From contig OZ059900.1 of the NCBI GenBank assembly GCA_964057225.1, positions 568,501 to 632,500 of the forward strand: 64,000 nt of DNA, in the 5' to 3' direction. Made by a program: the position numbers and the translations under genes. Positions 13,201 through 22,751 of the stretch are shown here, one piece after another (within the stretch, counting starts at the first letter, position 1; each line of letters begins with the position of its first letter). The notes beneath the pieces are model-generated. The model searched no databases. It saw nothing but the letters and a program-made list of their open reading frames with translations, and was not told the origin of the DNA. This DNA comes from Auanema rhodensis (taxonomy: Eukaryota; Nematoda; Chromadorea; Rhabditida; Rhabditidae).

Positions 13201-14238
13201 ATTTATTTTGATCAAAAAAGGTCGAAAATAGAAAGAATTTTTGAATTTTCCGAGTTTTGAGTCCAATTGGGCTAAATCGCTCATATATATGATCAAAAGC
13301 ATAGTTTTACTGTCTATAACAACAAAAGTCATCAATTAAACGCTAGTGATATTTAAATACTGATTTTCGCTCAAGTAGCATTACTACACTAAGTATGGTC
13401 GTTTTTATGCCTTTAACACCATATACTCACCGATTTTTGGTACAAAATCTGTAATACTCGTAAATTTTGATCATATTCGTTAAGATTCGAGAATCAAACA
13501 CATAATACACAAAATAAGTCTATTTTTATGAGTTTGCACTGATATTTATTTATTTTGATCAAAAAAGGTCGAAAATAGAAAGAATTTTTGAAATTTCCGA
13601 GTTTTGAGTCTAATTTGGCTAAATCGCTCATATATATGATCAGAAGCATAGTTTTATTGTCTATGACAACAAAAATCATCAATTAAACGCTAGTGATGTT
13701 TAAATACTGATTTTCGCTCAAATAGCATTACTACACTAAGTATGGTCGTTTTTATGCCTTTAACACCATATACTCACCGATTTTTGGTACAAAATCTGTA
13801 ATACTCGTAAAATTTGATCATATTTGTTAAGATTTGAGAATCAAACACATAATACACGAAATAAGTCTATTTTTATGAGTTTGCACTGATATTTATTCAT
13901 TTTGATCAAAAAAGGTCGAAAATAGAAAGAATTTTTGAAATTTCCGAGTTTTGAGTCCAATTGGGCTAAACCGCTCATATATATGATCAGAAGCATAGTT
14001 TTACTGTCTATGACAACAAAAGTCTTCAAATATACACTAATAATGATTAAATCACTGAATTTCACTCAAATAGCATTACTACACTAAGTATGGTCGTTTT
14101 TATGCCTTTAACACCATATACTCACCGATTTTTGGTACAAAATCTGTAATACTTGTAAATTTTGATCATATCCGTTAAGATTTGAGAATCAAACATACAA
14201 TACACAAAATCAGTCTATTTTTATGAGCTTGCACTGAT
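10205..14238. repeat. Tandem 6-monomer unit (2083 bp), about two copies
   Basis: Positions about 10205-12155 recur at about 12288-14238 (offset 2083 bp = 6 x 347 + 1, so one type B monomer per unit). The order of variants is kept: aaaatcatc, then aaatttcgatc, then aaaatttgatc with catatttgtt, then ggctaaaccgctc, then atatccgtt. The join at about 12155-12290 is a chimeric monomer: its first part resembles the monomer near 8980 (gagcttgcactg), and its second part resembles the one near 10770 (gagtccaattggg with gatcagaag). That is what an unequal crossover breakpoint would leave. No gene is seen. Confidence 0.8.
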
Positions 14239-15716
14239 ATATATTTATTTTGATCAAAAAAGGTCGAAAATAGAAAGAATTTTTGAAATTTCCGAGTTTT
14301 GAGTCTAATTTGGCTAAATCGCTCATATATATGATCAGAAGCATAGTTTTATTGTCTATGACAACAAAAGTCATCAATTAAACGCTAGTGATATTTAAAT
14401 ACTGATTTTCGCTCAAATAGCATTACTACACTAAGTATGGTCGTTTTTATGCCTTTAACACCATATACTCACCGATTTTTGGTACAAAATCTGTAATACT
14501 CGTAAATTTCGATCATATTCGTTAAGATTCGAGAATCAAACACATAATACACGAAATAAGTCTATTTTTATGAGTTTGCACTGATATTTATTCATTTTGA
14601 TCAAAAAAGGTCGAAAATAGAAAGAATTTTTGAAATTTCCGAGTTTTGAGTCCAATTGGGCTAAATCGCTCATATATATGATCAAAAACATAGTTTTATT
14701 GTCTATAACAACAAAAGTCATCAATTAAACGCTAGTGATGTTTAAATACTGATTTTCGCTCAAATAGCATTACTACACTAAGTATGGTCGTTTTTATGCC
14801 TTTAACACCATATACTCACCGATTTTTGGTACAAAATCTGTAATACTTGTAAATTTTGATCATATTCGTTAAGATTCGAGAATCAAACACATAATACACG
14901 AAATAAGTCTATTTTTATGAGTTTGCACTGATATTTATTTATTTTGATCAAAAAAGGTCGAAAATAGAAAGAATTTTTGAATTTTCCGAGTTTTGAGTCC
15001 AATTGGGCTAAATCGCTCATATATATGATCAAAAGCATAGTTTTACTGTCTATAACAACAAAAGTCATCAATTAAACGCTAGTGATATTTAAATACTGAT
15101 TTTCGCTCAAGTAGCATTACTACACTAAGTATGGTCGTTTTTATGCCTTTAACACCATATACTCACCGATTTTTGGTACAAAATCTGTAATACTCGTAAA
15201 ATTTGATCATATTTGTTAAGATTTGAGAATCAAACACATAATACACGAAATAAGTCTATTTTTATGAGTTTGCACTGATTTTTATTCATTTTGATCAAAA
15301 AAGGTCGAAAATAGAAAGAATTTTTGAAATTTCCGAGTTTTGAGTCCAATTGGGCTAAACCGCTCATATATATGATCAGAAGCATAGTTTTACTGTCTAT
15401 GACAACAAAAGTCTTCAAATATACACTAATAATGATTAAATCACTGAATTTCACTCAAATAGCATTACTACACTAAGTATGGTCGTTTTTATGCCTTTAA
15501 CACCATATACTCACCGATTTTTGGTACAAAATCTGTAATACTTGTAAATTTTGATCATATCCGTTAAGATTTGAGAATCAAACATACAATACACAAAATC
15601 AGTCTATTTTTATGAGCTTGCACTGATATATATTTATTTTGATCAAAAAAGGTCGAAAATAGAAAGAATTTTTGAAATTTCCGAGTTTTGAGTCTAATTT
15701 GGCTAAATCGCTCATA
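14239..15716. repeat. Array segment left of the transposon
   Basis: About four monomers leading to the insertion. The last complete one is type B (15230) and carries the private change ctgatttttattc for ctgatatttattc near 15278. The following monomer (from 15577) is cut by the transposon at its catatatatg palindrome. Its 5' part resembles the monomers near 8982, 14190 and 19665. No gene is seen. Confidence 0.85.
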
Positions 15717-15718
15717 TA
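15717..15718. other. TA target-site duplication, left copy
   Basis: The TA directly before CAGGG matches the TA directly after CCCTG (17022-17023). In unbroken monomers the site is catatatatg, a 10 bp palindrome; the element sits at its central TA. Confidence 0.93.
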
Positions 15719-15744
15719 CAGGGTGGCCCATAAGTATTGAGACA
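15719..15744 (+). repeat. Left terminal inverted repeat of the transposon
   Basis: 26 bp, beginning CAGGGTGGCCCATAAG and ending TTGAGACA. It is the exact reverse complement of 16996-17021. Pairing stops at the next base (A at 15745 against C on the other side), although a one-base shift gives a further attcaaa match. This is the likely transposase binding and cleavage end. Confidence 0.97.
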
Positions 15745-15873
15745 AAATTCAAATAATTTTTTTAAAAAAAAAACTAGGTCAAAAAAACATGTTCACAAAA
15801 CTTTTAGGCTCGGGTATATAAGGAGACTTTTTGAGCACATTGACAGCTTTTGTGATTATATTTAGAAAAAGTT
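15745..15873 (+). other. 5' non-coding region of the transposon
   Basis: 129 bases between the left inverted repeat and the ATG. It holds a run of T followed by a run of A (ttttttt, aaaaaaaaa near 15760-15773), a second A run near 15781 and the TATA-like TATATAA. No second copy of the inverted repeat is seen inside it. Confidence 0.8.
15815..15821 (+). promoter_or_regulatory. Possible TATA box of the transposase gene
   Basis: TATATAA stands 52 bases before the ATG, inside the 129 bp leader between the left inverted repeat and the gene. A start of transcription about 30 bp downstream would give a short 5' leader of roughly 25 bases. Position and sequence fit an RNA polymerase II core promoter carried by the element itself. 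The match is to the motif only. Confidence 0.5.
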
Positions 15874-16914
15874 ATGAAGCCTTCAGTACATCGTGCCTCC
15901 ATCGTTCATCTTTTCGAACAGGGACTCAAGCCGATGGAAATTGTTAGAAGTCTCCAAATACCACGAAGCTCTGTTTACAGAGTTTTAAAACAGTTTAGAG
16001 ATCAAGGTCACATTGAGGTTAAATCAAAACCTGGAAGACCCAGAACAGTGAATACTCCGCGTACACGAAAAGCTATCAGATGCAGAATAGCTAGGAACGA
16101 TAGTGTAAGCCTGAATAAAATTGCTTCACAGATGGAATTATCTCGATCAACGGTTCAGCGGATCGTAAAAAACGATTTAGGTTTTCATTCTTATCGTATT
16201 CTAAGAGGACACAGGCTGACAGAACAAATGAAGAAAAATCGACTTGAAAAATGTAATGTTTTACTTCAGAATTTAGAGGGGGCTCGCATCGATGCCGTTT
16301 TATGGACAGACGAGAAGATTTTTACTGTGGAGCCCAAGCCCAATCGACAGAACAGCCGTCAATTGCTCCACACTGGAGAAAAGTACTCTGCTAAAAGGAG
16401 GATAGCAGAAAGAAGCCATTACCCACAGAGCATAATGGTGTGGGGAGGAATAACATCGACAGGGAAAACACCACTCGTCTTTGTCGAAAAAGGATGCAAG
16501 ATCAACGCAAAATACTATCAGGAGAAGATTCTACAAGAAGTGGTTTTACCGTGGACCCAAGAGCAACATTCAGACAGTAGCATCACCCTTCAGCAAGATT
16601 GGGCACCAGCCCATGGTGCAAAAAGCACAATTGAGCTCTGTTCGAGGATTTTACCAGGATTCTGGGGCAAAGATATCTGGCCCAGCAATTCGCCAGATCT
16701 GAACCCTATGGATTTTTCAGTATGGAGTGTGTTGGAACACAAATTATCAGCTAAGTCCTCCCAAAATTTGGAAACTCTCAAACGTGATTTGAAGAAAGCA
16801 TGGGACTCTCTAGACGAGGAATACCTGCGAGCCACGGTACACTCAGTGCGAACAAGACTCGAAGCCTGTAAGAAAGCAAAAGGAGGACATTTTGAGCAAT
16901 TTCTTGATAAATAG
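15874..16914 (+). CDS. Tc1/mariner-family transposase, DD37D (maT-like), full length
   Basis: Transposase of 346 residues that would bind the element's inverted repeats, cut it out and join it to a TA site in the nucleus. Seen: a first helix-turn-helix around residues 5-45 (RASIVHLFEQG ... PRSSVYRVLKQF), a GRPR linker at 54-57, a second helix-turn-helix around 65-105 (SLNKIASQMELSRSTVQRIV), then an RNase H-like DDE/D domain. The metal-binding acidic residues are D146 (LWTDEKIF), D242 (LQQDWAPAH) and D280 (NSPDLNPMDF). Exactly 37 residues lie between the last two, hence DD37D. The conserved MVWGG is at 188-192 and NSPDLNP at 272-278. Length is normal for the superfamily. The ATG at 15874 is the first possible: an in-frame TGA lies at 15853-15855. 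The stop is TAG at 16912. No frameshift or internal stop is seen. Basic runs such as AKRR (173-176) may help nuclear import. The exact subfamily name is an inference from spacing and termini. Confidence 0.95.
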   Translation: MKPSVHRASIVHLFEQGLKPMEIVRSLQIPRSSVYRVLKQFRDQGHIEVKSKPGRPRTVNTPRTRKAIRCRIARNDSVSLNKIASQMELSRSTVQRIVKNDLGFHSYRILRGHRLTEQMKKNRLEKCNVLLQNLEGARIDAVLWTDEKIFTVEPKPNRQNSRQLLHTGEKYSAKRRIAERSHYPQSIMVWGGITSTGKTPLVFVEKGCKINAKYYQEKILQEVVLPWTQEQHSDSSITLQQDWAPAHGAKSTIELCSRILPGFWGKDIWPSNSPDLNPMDFSVWSVLEHKLSAKSSQNLETLKRDLKKAWDSLDEEYLRATVHSVRTRLEACKKAKGGHFEQFLDK

Positions 16915-16995
16915 TTGAACAAATGAACAATGTACATTACTAGTAAATTATTTAGGATTTGGTTATTTTTTGTTTCATTTATGACTTTTTGAATG
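16915..16995 (+). other. 3' non-coding region of the transposon
   Basis: 81 bases between the stop codon and the right inverted repeat. There is no AATAAA; the nearest thing to a polyadenylation signal is the weak variant AGTAAA at 16942-16947, followed by a T-rich stretch (ggttattttttgtttc) that could serve as downstream element. Whether it is used is unknown. Confidence 0.4.
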
Positions 16996-17021
16996 TGTCT
17001 CAATACTTATGGGCCACCCTG
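16996..17021 (-). repeat. Right terminal inverted repeat of the transposon
   Basis: 26 bp, beginning TGTCTCAATACTTATG and ending GCCACCCTG. It is the exact inverse of the left end with no mismatch, which fits a recently moved element. It lies 81 bases after the transposase stop codon. Confidence 0.97.
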
Positions 17022-17023
17022 TA
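17022..17023. other. TA target-site duplication, right copy
   Basis: Second copy of the duplicated TA. The satellite continues as tatgatcagaagc at once, with no deletion, so the array period is kept across the insertion. Confidence 0.93.
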
Positions 17024-18254
17024 TATGATCAGAAGCATAGTTTTATTGTCTATGACAACAAAAGTCATCAATTAAACGCTAGTGATATTTAAATACTGAT
17101 TTTCGCTCAAATAGCATTACTACACTAAGTATGGTCGTTTTTATGCCTTTAACACCATATACTCACCGATTTTTGGTACAAAATCTGTAATACTCGTAAA
17201 TTTTGATCATATTCGTTAAGATTCGAGAATCAAACACATAATACACAAAATAAGTCTATTTTTATGAGTTTGCACTGATATTTATTTATTTTGATCAAAA
17301 AAGGTCGAAAATAGAAAGAATTTTTGAATTTTCCGAGTTTTGAGTCGAATTGGGCTAAATCGCTCATATATATGATCAAAAGCATAGTTTTACTGTCTAT
17401 GACAACAAAAGTCTTCAAATATACACTAATAATGATTAAATCACTGAATTTCACTCAAATAGCATTACTACACTAAGTATGGTCGTTTTTATGCCTTTAA
17501 CACCATATACTCACCGATTTTTGGTACAAAATCTGTAATACTTGTAAATTTTGATCATATTCGTTAAGATTTGAGAATCAAACATACAATACACAAAATC
17601 AGTCTATTTTTATGAGCTTGCACTGATATATATTCATTTTGATCAAAAAAGGTCGAAAATAGAAAGAATTTTTGAAATTTCCGAGTTTTGAGTCTAATTT
17701 GGCTAAATCGCTCATATATATGATCAGAAGCATAGTTTTATTGTCTATGACAACAAAAGTCATCAATTAAACGCTAGTGATGTTTAAATACTGATTTTCG
17801 CTCAAATAGCATTACTACACTAAGTATGGTCGTTTTTATGCCTTTAACACCATATACTCACCGATTTTTGGTACAAAATCTGTAATACTCGTAAATTTTG
17901 ATCATATTCGTTAAGATTCGAAAATCAAACACACAATAAACAAAATCAGTCTATTTTTATGAGTTTGCACTGATATATATTCATTTTGATCAAAAAAGGT
18001 CGAAAATAGAAAGAATTTTTGAATTTTCCGAGTTTTGAGTCCAATTGGGCTAAATCGCTCATATATATGATCAAAAACATAGTTTTATTGTCTATAACAA
18101 CAAAAGTCATCAATTAAACGCTAGTGATGTTTAAATACTGATTTTCGCTCAAATAGCATTACTACACTAAGTATGGTCGTTTTTATGCCTCTAACACCAT
18201 ATACTCACCGATTTTTGGTACAAAATCTGTAATACTTGTAAATTTTGATCATAT
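17024..18254. repeat. Array segment right of the transposon
   Basis: Rest of the interrupted monomer and about three further monomers. From about 17115 it follows the sequence at 6436 onwards closely, including gagtcgaattggg near 17342 and gattcgaaaatcaaac with aataaac near 17925. One monomer is type B (17230). No gene is seen. Confidence 0.85.
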
Positions 18255-20660
18255 TCGTTAAGATTCGAGAATCAAACACATAATACACGAAATAAGTCTA
18301 TTTTTATGAGTTTGCACTGATATTTATTCATTTTGATCAAAAAAGGTCGAAAATAGAAAGAATTTTTGAAATTTCCGAGTTTTGAGTCCAATTGGGCTAA
18401 ATCGCTCATATATATGATCAAAAGCATAGTTTTATTGTCTATAACAACAAAAGTCATCAATTAAACGCTAGTGATGTTTAAATACTGATTTTCGCTCAAA
18501 TAGCATTACTACACTAAGTATGGTCGTTTTTATGCCTTTAACACCATATACTCACCGATTTTTGGTACAAAATCTGTAATACTTGTAAATTTTGATCATA
18601 TTCGTTAAGATTCGAGAATCAAACACATAATACACGAAATAAGTCTATTTTTATGAGTTTGCACTGATATTTATTTATTTTGATCAAAAAAGGTCGAAAA
18701 TAGAAAGAATTTTTGAATTTTCCGAGTTTTGAGTCCAATTGGGCTAAATCGCTCATATATATGATCAAAAGCATAGTTTTACTGTCTATAACAACAAAAG
18801 TCATCAATTAAACGCTAGTGATATTTAAATACTGATTTTCGCTCAAGTAGCATTACTACACTAAGTATGGTCGTTTTTATGCCTTTAACACCATATACTC
18901 ACCGATTTTTGGTACAAAATCTGTAATACTCGTAAATTTTGATCATATTCGTTAAGATTCGAGAATCAAACACATAATACACAAAATAAGTCTATTTTTA
19001 TGAGTTTGCACTGATATTTATTTATTTTGATCAAAAAAGGTCGAAAATAGAAAGAATTTTTGAAATTTCCGAGTTTTGAGTCTAATTTGGCTAAATCGCT
19101 CATATATATGATCAGAAGCATAGTTTTATTGTCTATGACAACAAAAATCATCAATTAAACGCTAGTGATGTTTAAATACTGATTTTCGCTCAAATAGCAT
19201 TACTACACTAAGTATGGTCGTTTTTATGCCTTTAACACCATATACTCACCGATTTTTGGTACAAAATCTGTAATACTCGTAAAATTTGATCATATTTGTT
19301 AAGATTTGAGAATCAAACACATAATACACGAAATAAGTCTATTTTTATGAGTTTGCACTGATATTTATTCATTTTGATCAAAAAAGGTCGAAAATAGAAA
19401 GAATTTTTGAAATTTCCGAGTTTTGAGTCCAATTGGGCTAAACCGCTCATATATATGATCAGAAGCATAGTTTTACTGTCTATGACAACAAAAGTCTTCA
19501 AATATACACTAATAATGATTAAATCACTGAATTTCACTCAAATAGCATTACTACACTAAGTATGGTCGTTTTTATGCCTTTAACACCATATACTCACCGA
19601 TTTTTGGTACAAAATCTGTAATACTTGTAAATTTTGATCATATCCGTTAAGATTTGAGAATCAAACATACAATACACAAAATCAGTCTATTTTTATGAGC
19701 TTGCACTGATATATATTTATTTTGATCAAAAAAGGTCGAAAATAGAAAGAATTTTTGAAATTTCCGAGTTTTGAGTCTAATTTGGCTAAATTGCTCATAT
19801 ATATGATCAGAAGCATAGTTTTATTGTCTATGACAACAAAAGTCATCAATTAAACGCTAGTGATATTTAAATACTGATTTTCGCTCAAATAGCATTACTA
19901 CACTAAGTATGGTCGTTTTTATGCCTTTAACACCATATACTCACCGATTTTTGGTACAAAATCTGTAATACTCGTAAATTTCGATCATATTCGTTAAGAT
20001 TCGAGAATCAAACACATAATACACGAAATAAGTCTATTTTTATGAGTTTGCACTGATATTTATTCATTTTGATCAAAAAAGGTCGAAAATAGAAAGAATT
20101 TTTGAAATTTCCGAGTTTTGAGTCCAATTGGGCTAAATCGCTCATATATATGATCAAAAACATAGTTTTATTGTCTATAACAACAAAAGTCATCAATTAA
20201 ACGCTAGTGATGTTTAAATACTGATTTTCGCTCAAATAGCATTACTACACTAAGTATGGTCGTTTTTATGCCTTTAACACCATATACTCACCGATTTTTG
20301 GTACAAAATCTGTAATACTTGTAAATTTTGATCATATTCGTTAAGATTCGAGAATCAAACACATAATACACGAAATAAGTCTATTTTTATGAGTTTGCAC
20401 TGATATTTATTCATTTTGATCAAAAAAGGTCGAAAATAGAAAGAATTTTTGAATTTTCCGAGTTTTGAGTCCAATTGGGCTAAATCGCTCATATATATGA
20501 TCAAAAGCATAGTTTTACTGTCTATAACAACAAAAGTCATCAATTAAACGCTAGTGAGATTTAAATACTGATTTTCGCTCAAGTAGCATTACTACACTAA
20601 GTATGGTCGTTTTTATGCCTTTAACACCATATACTCACCGATTTTTGGTACAAAATCTGT
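17115..20660. repeat. Dispersed duplicate of 6436-9981 (27 monomers apart)
   Basis: About 3.5 kb that match 6436-9981 variant for variant at an offset of 10679 bp. Without the 1305 bp transposon insertion the offset is 9374 = 27 x 347 + 5. Few differences were seen: ggctaaattgctc at about 19786 (cgctc in the other copy), caaatagcatt at about 19886 (caaattgcatt at 9206), gatatttattcatt near 20402, and gtgagattt near 20554. Edges are by eye. The block overlaps the 1736 bp repeats that start near 18255. Confidence 0.75.
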
Positions 20661-22751
20661 AATACTCGTAAATTTTGATCATATTCGTTAAGATTCGAGA
20701 ATCAAACACATAATACACAAAATAAGTCTATTTTTATGAGTTTGCACTGATATTTATTTATTTTGATCAAAAAAGGTCGAAAATAGAAAGAATTTTTGAA
20801 ATTTCCGAGTTTTGAGTCTAATTTGGCTAAATCGCTCATATATATGATCAGAAGCATAGTTTTATTGTCTATGACAACAAAAATCATCAATTAAACGCTA
20901 GTGATGTTTAAATACTGATTTTCGCTCAAATAGCATTACTACACTAAGTATGGTCGTTTTTATGCCTTTAACACCATATACTCACCGATTTTTGGTACAA
21001 AATCTGTAATACTCGTAAAATTTGATCATATTTGTTAAGATTTGAGAATCAAACACATAATACACGAAATAAGTCTATTTTTATGAGTTTGCACTGATAT
21101 TTATTCATTTTGATCAAAAAAGGTCGAAAATAGAAAGAATTTTTGAAATTTCCGAGTTTTGAGTCCAATTGGGCTAAACCGCTCATATATATGATCAGAA
21201 GCATAGTTTTACTGTCTATGACAACAAAAGTCTTCAAATATACACTAATAATGATTAAATCACTGAATTTCACTCAAATAGCATTACTACACTAAGTATG
21301 GTCGTTTTTATGCCTTTAACACCATATACTCACCGATTTTTGGTACAAAATCTGTAATACTTGTAAATTTTGATCATATCCGTTAAGATTTGAGAATCAA
21401 ACATACAATACACAAAATCAGTCTATTTTTATGAGCTTGCACTGATATATATTTATTTTGATCAAAAAAGGTCGAAAATAGAAAGAATTTTTGAAATTTC
21501 CGAGTTTTGAGTCTAATTTGGCTAAATTGCTCATATATATGATCAGAAGCATAGTTTTATTGTCTATGACAACAAAAGTCATCAATTAAACGCTAGTGAT
21601 ATTTAAATACTGATTTTCGCTCAAATAGCATTACTACACTAAGTATGGTCGTTTTTATGCCTTTAACACCATATACTCACCGATTTTTGGTACAAAATCT
21701 GTAATACTCGTAAATTTCGATCATATTCGTTAAGATTCGAGAATCAAACACATAATACACGAAATAAGTCTATTTTTATGAGTTTGCACTGATATTTATT
21801 CATTTTGATCAAAAAAGGTCGAAAATAGAAAGAATTTTTGAAATTTCCGAGTTTTGAGTCCAATTGGGCTAAATCGCTCATATATATGATCAAAAACATA
21901 GTTTTATTGTCTATAACAACAAAAGTCATCAATTAAACGCTAGTGATGTTTAAATACTGATTTTCGCTCAAATAGCATTACTACACTAAGTATGGTCGTT
22001 TTTATGCCTTTAACACCATATACTCACCGATTTTTGGTACAAAATCTGTAATACTTGTAAATTTTGATCATATTCGTTAAGATTCGAGAATCAAACACAT
22101 AATACACGAAATAAGTCTATTTTTATGAGTTTGCACTGATATTTATTTATTTTGATCAAAAAAGGTCGAAAATAGAAAGAATTTTTGAATTTTCCGAGTT
22201 TTGAGTCCAATTGGGCTAAATCGCTCATATATATGATCAAAAGCATAGTTTTACTGTCTATAACAACAAAAGTCATCAATTAAACGCTAGTGATATTTAA
22301 ATACTGATTTTCGCTCAAGTAGCATTACTACACTAAGTATGGTCGTTTTTATGCCTTTAACACCATATACTCACCGATTTTTGGTACAAAATCTGTAATA
22401 CTCGTAAATTTTGATCATATTCGTTAAGATTCGAGAATCAAACACATAATACACAAAATAAGTCTATTTTTATGAGTTTGCACTGATATTTATTTATTTT
22501 GATCAAAAAAGGTCGAAAATAGAAAGAATTTTTGAAATTTCCGAGTTTTGAGTCTAATTTGGCTAAATCGCTCATATATATGATCAGAAGCATAGTTTTA
22601 TTGTCTATGACAACAAAAATCATCAATTAAACGCTAGTGATGTTTAAATACTGATTTTCGCTCAAATAGCATTACTACACTAAGTATGGTCGTTTTTATG
22701 CCTTTAACACCATATACTCACCGATTTTTGGTACAAAATCTGTAATACTCG
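18255..22751. repeat. Tandem 5-monomer unit (1736 bp), about 2.6 copies
   Basis: Positions 18255-21015 match 19991-22751 at an offset of 1736 bp, which gives about 2.6 tandem copies. Each full unit has four type A monomers and one type B (19313, 21049) with ggctaaaccgctc. The rare ggctaaattgctc occurs at about 19786 and 21522, exactly one unit apart, and nowhere else I saw. No gene is seen. Confidence 0.78.

Larger units (their letters stand above)
1..15718. repeat. Satellite DNA array, left part (347/348 bp monomers)
   Basis: Uninterrupted head-to-tail tandem repeat of about 45 monomers, all in one orientation. The landmark gaatcaaac recurs every 347 or 348 bp (for example at 2037, 2384, 3079, 3426 and 3774, counted from its tca). 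G+C is low: a hand count over 3781-4120 gives 97 G/C in 340 bases, about 28.5%. Monomers differ by scattered substitutions and by one recurring single-base indel; no inversion and no foreign DNA is seen before the transposon. Each monomer holds three TGATCA sites, A-tracts and a (TA)n palindrome. A monomer of this size, about two nucleosomes long, is typical of centromeric or heterochromatic satellites, but nothing here proves a centromeric location. No conventional gene was seen in this stretch. Confidence 0.98.
15719..17021 (+). mobile_element. Complete Tc1/mariner-type transposon (DD37D, maT-like)
   Basis: A 1303 bp element bounded by perfect 26 bp terminal inverted repeats beginning CAGGGTGGCCCATAAG, with a TA dinucleotide on each side. 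It holds one uninterrupted transposase frame of 346 codons. The size, single intron-less gene, short inverted repeats and TA duplication are standard for the IS630/Tc1/mariner superfamily, and the DD37D spacing places it near the maT group. Removing the element and one TA restores the normal satellite sequence cgctcatatatatgatc exactly. It is the only non-satellite DNA in the window and is visibly richer in G+C than the array. Intact ends and an open frame suggest recent insertion; activity itself is not shown. Confidence 0.96.

Noticed and set aside
15564-15752. Minus-strand 62-residue frame across the left transposon junction
   Set aside because: It joins satellite sequence to the transposon's inverted repeat and could not have existed before the insertion. 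It is a chance frame.
16481-16702. Plus-strand 73-residue frame inside the transposase gene
   Set aside because: It overlaps the transposase in another frame and has no independent features.
16590-17003. Minus-strand 137-residue frame opposite the transposase 3' half
   Set aside because: It is antisense to a well-supported gene, runs into the right inverted repeat, and shows no domain of its own.
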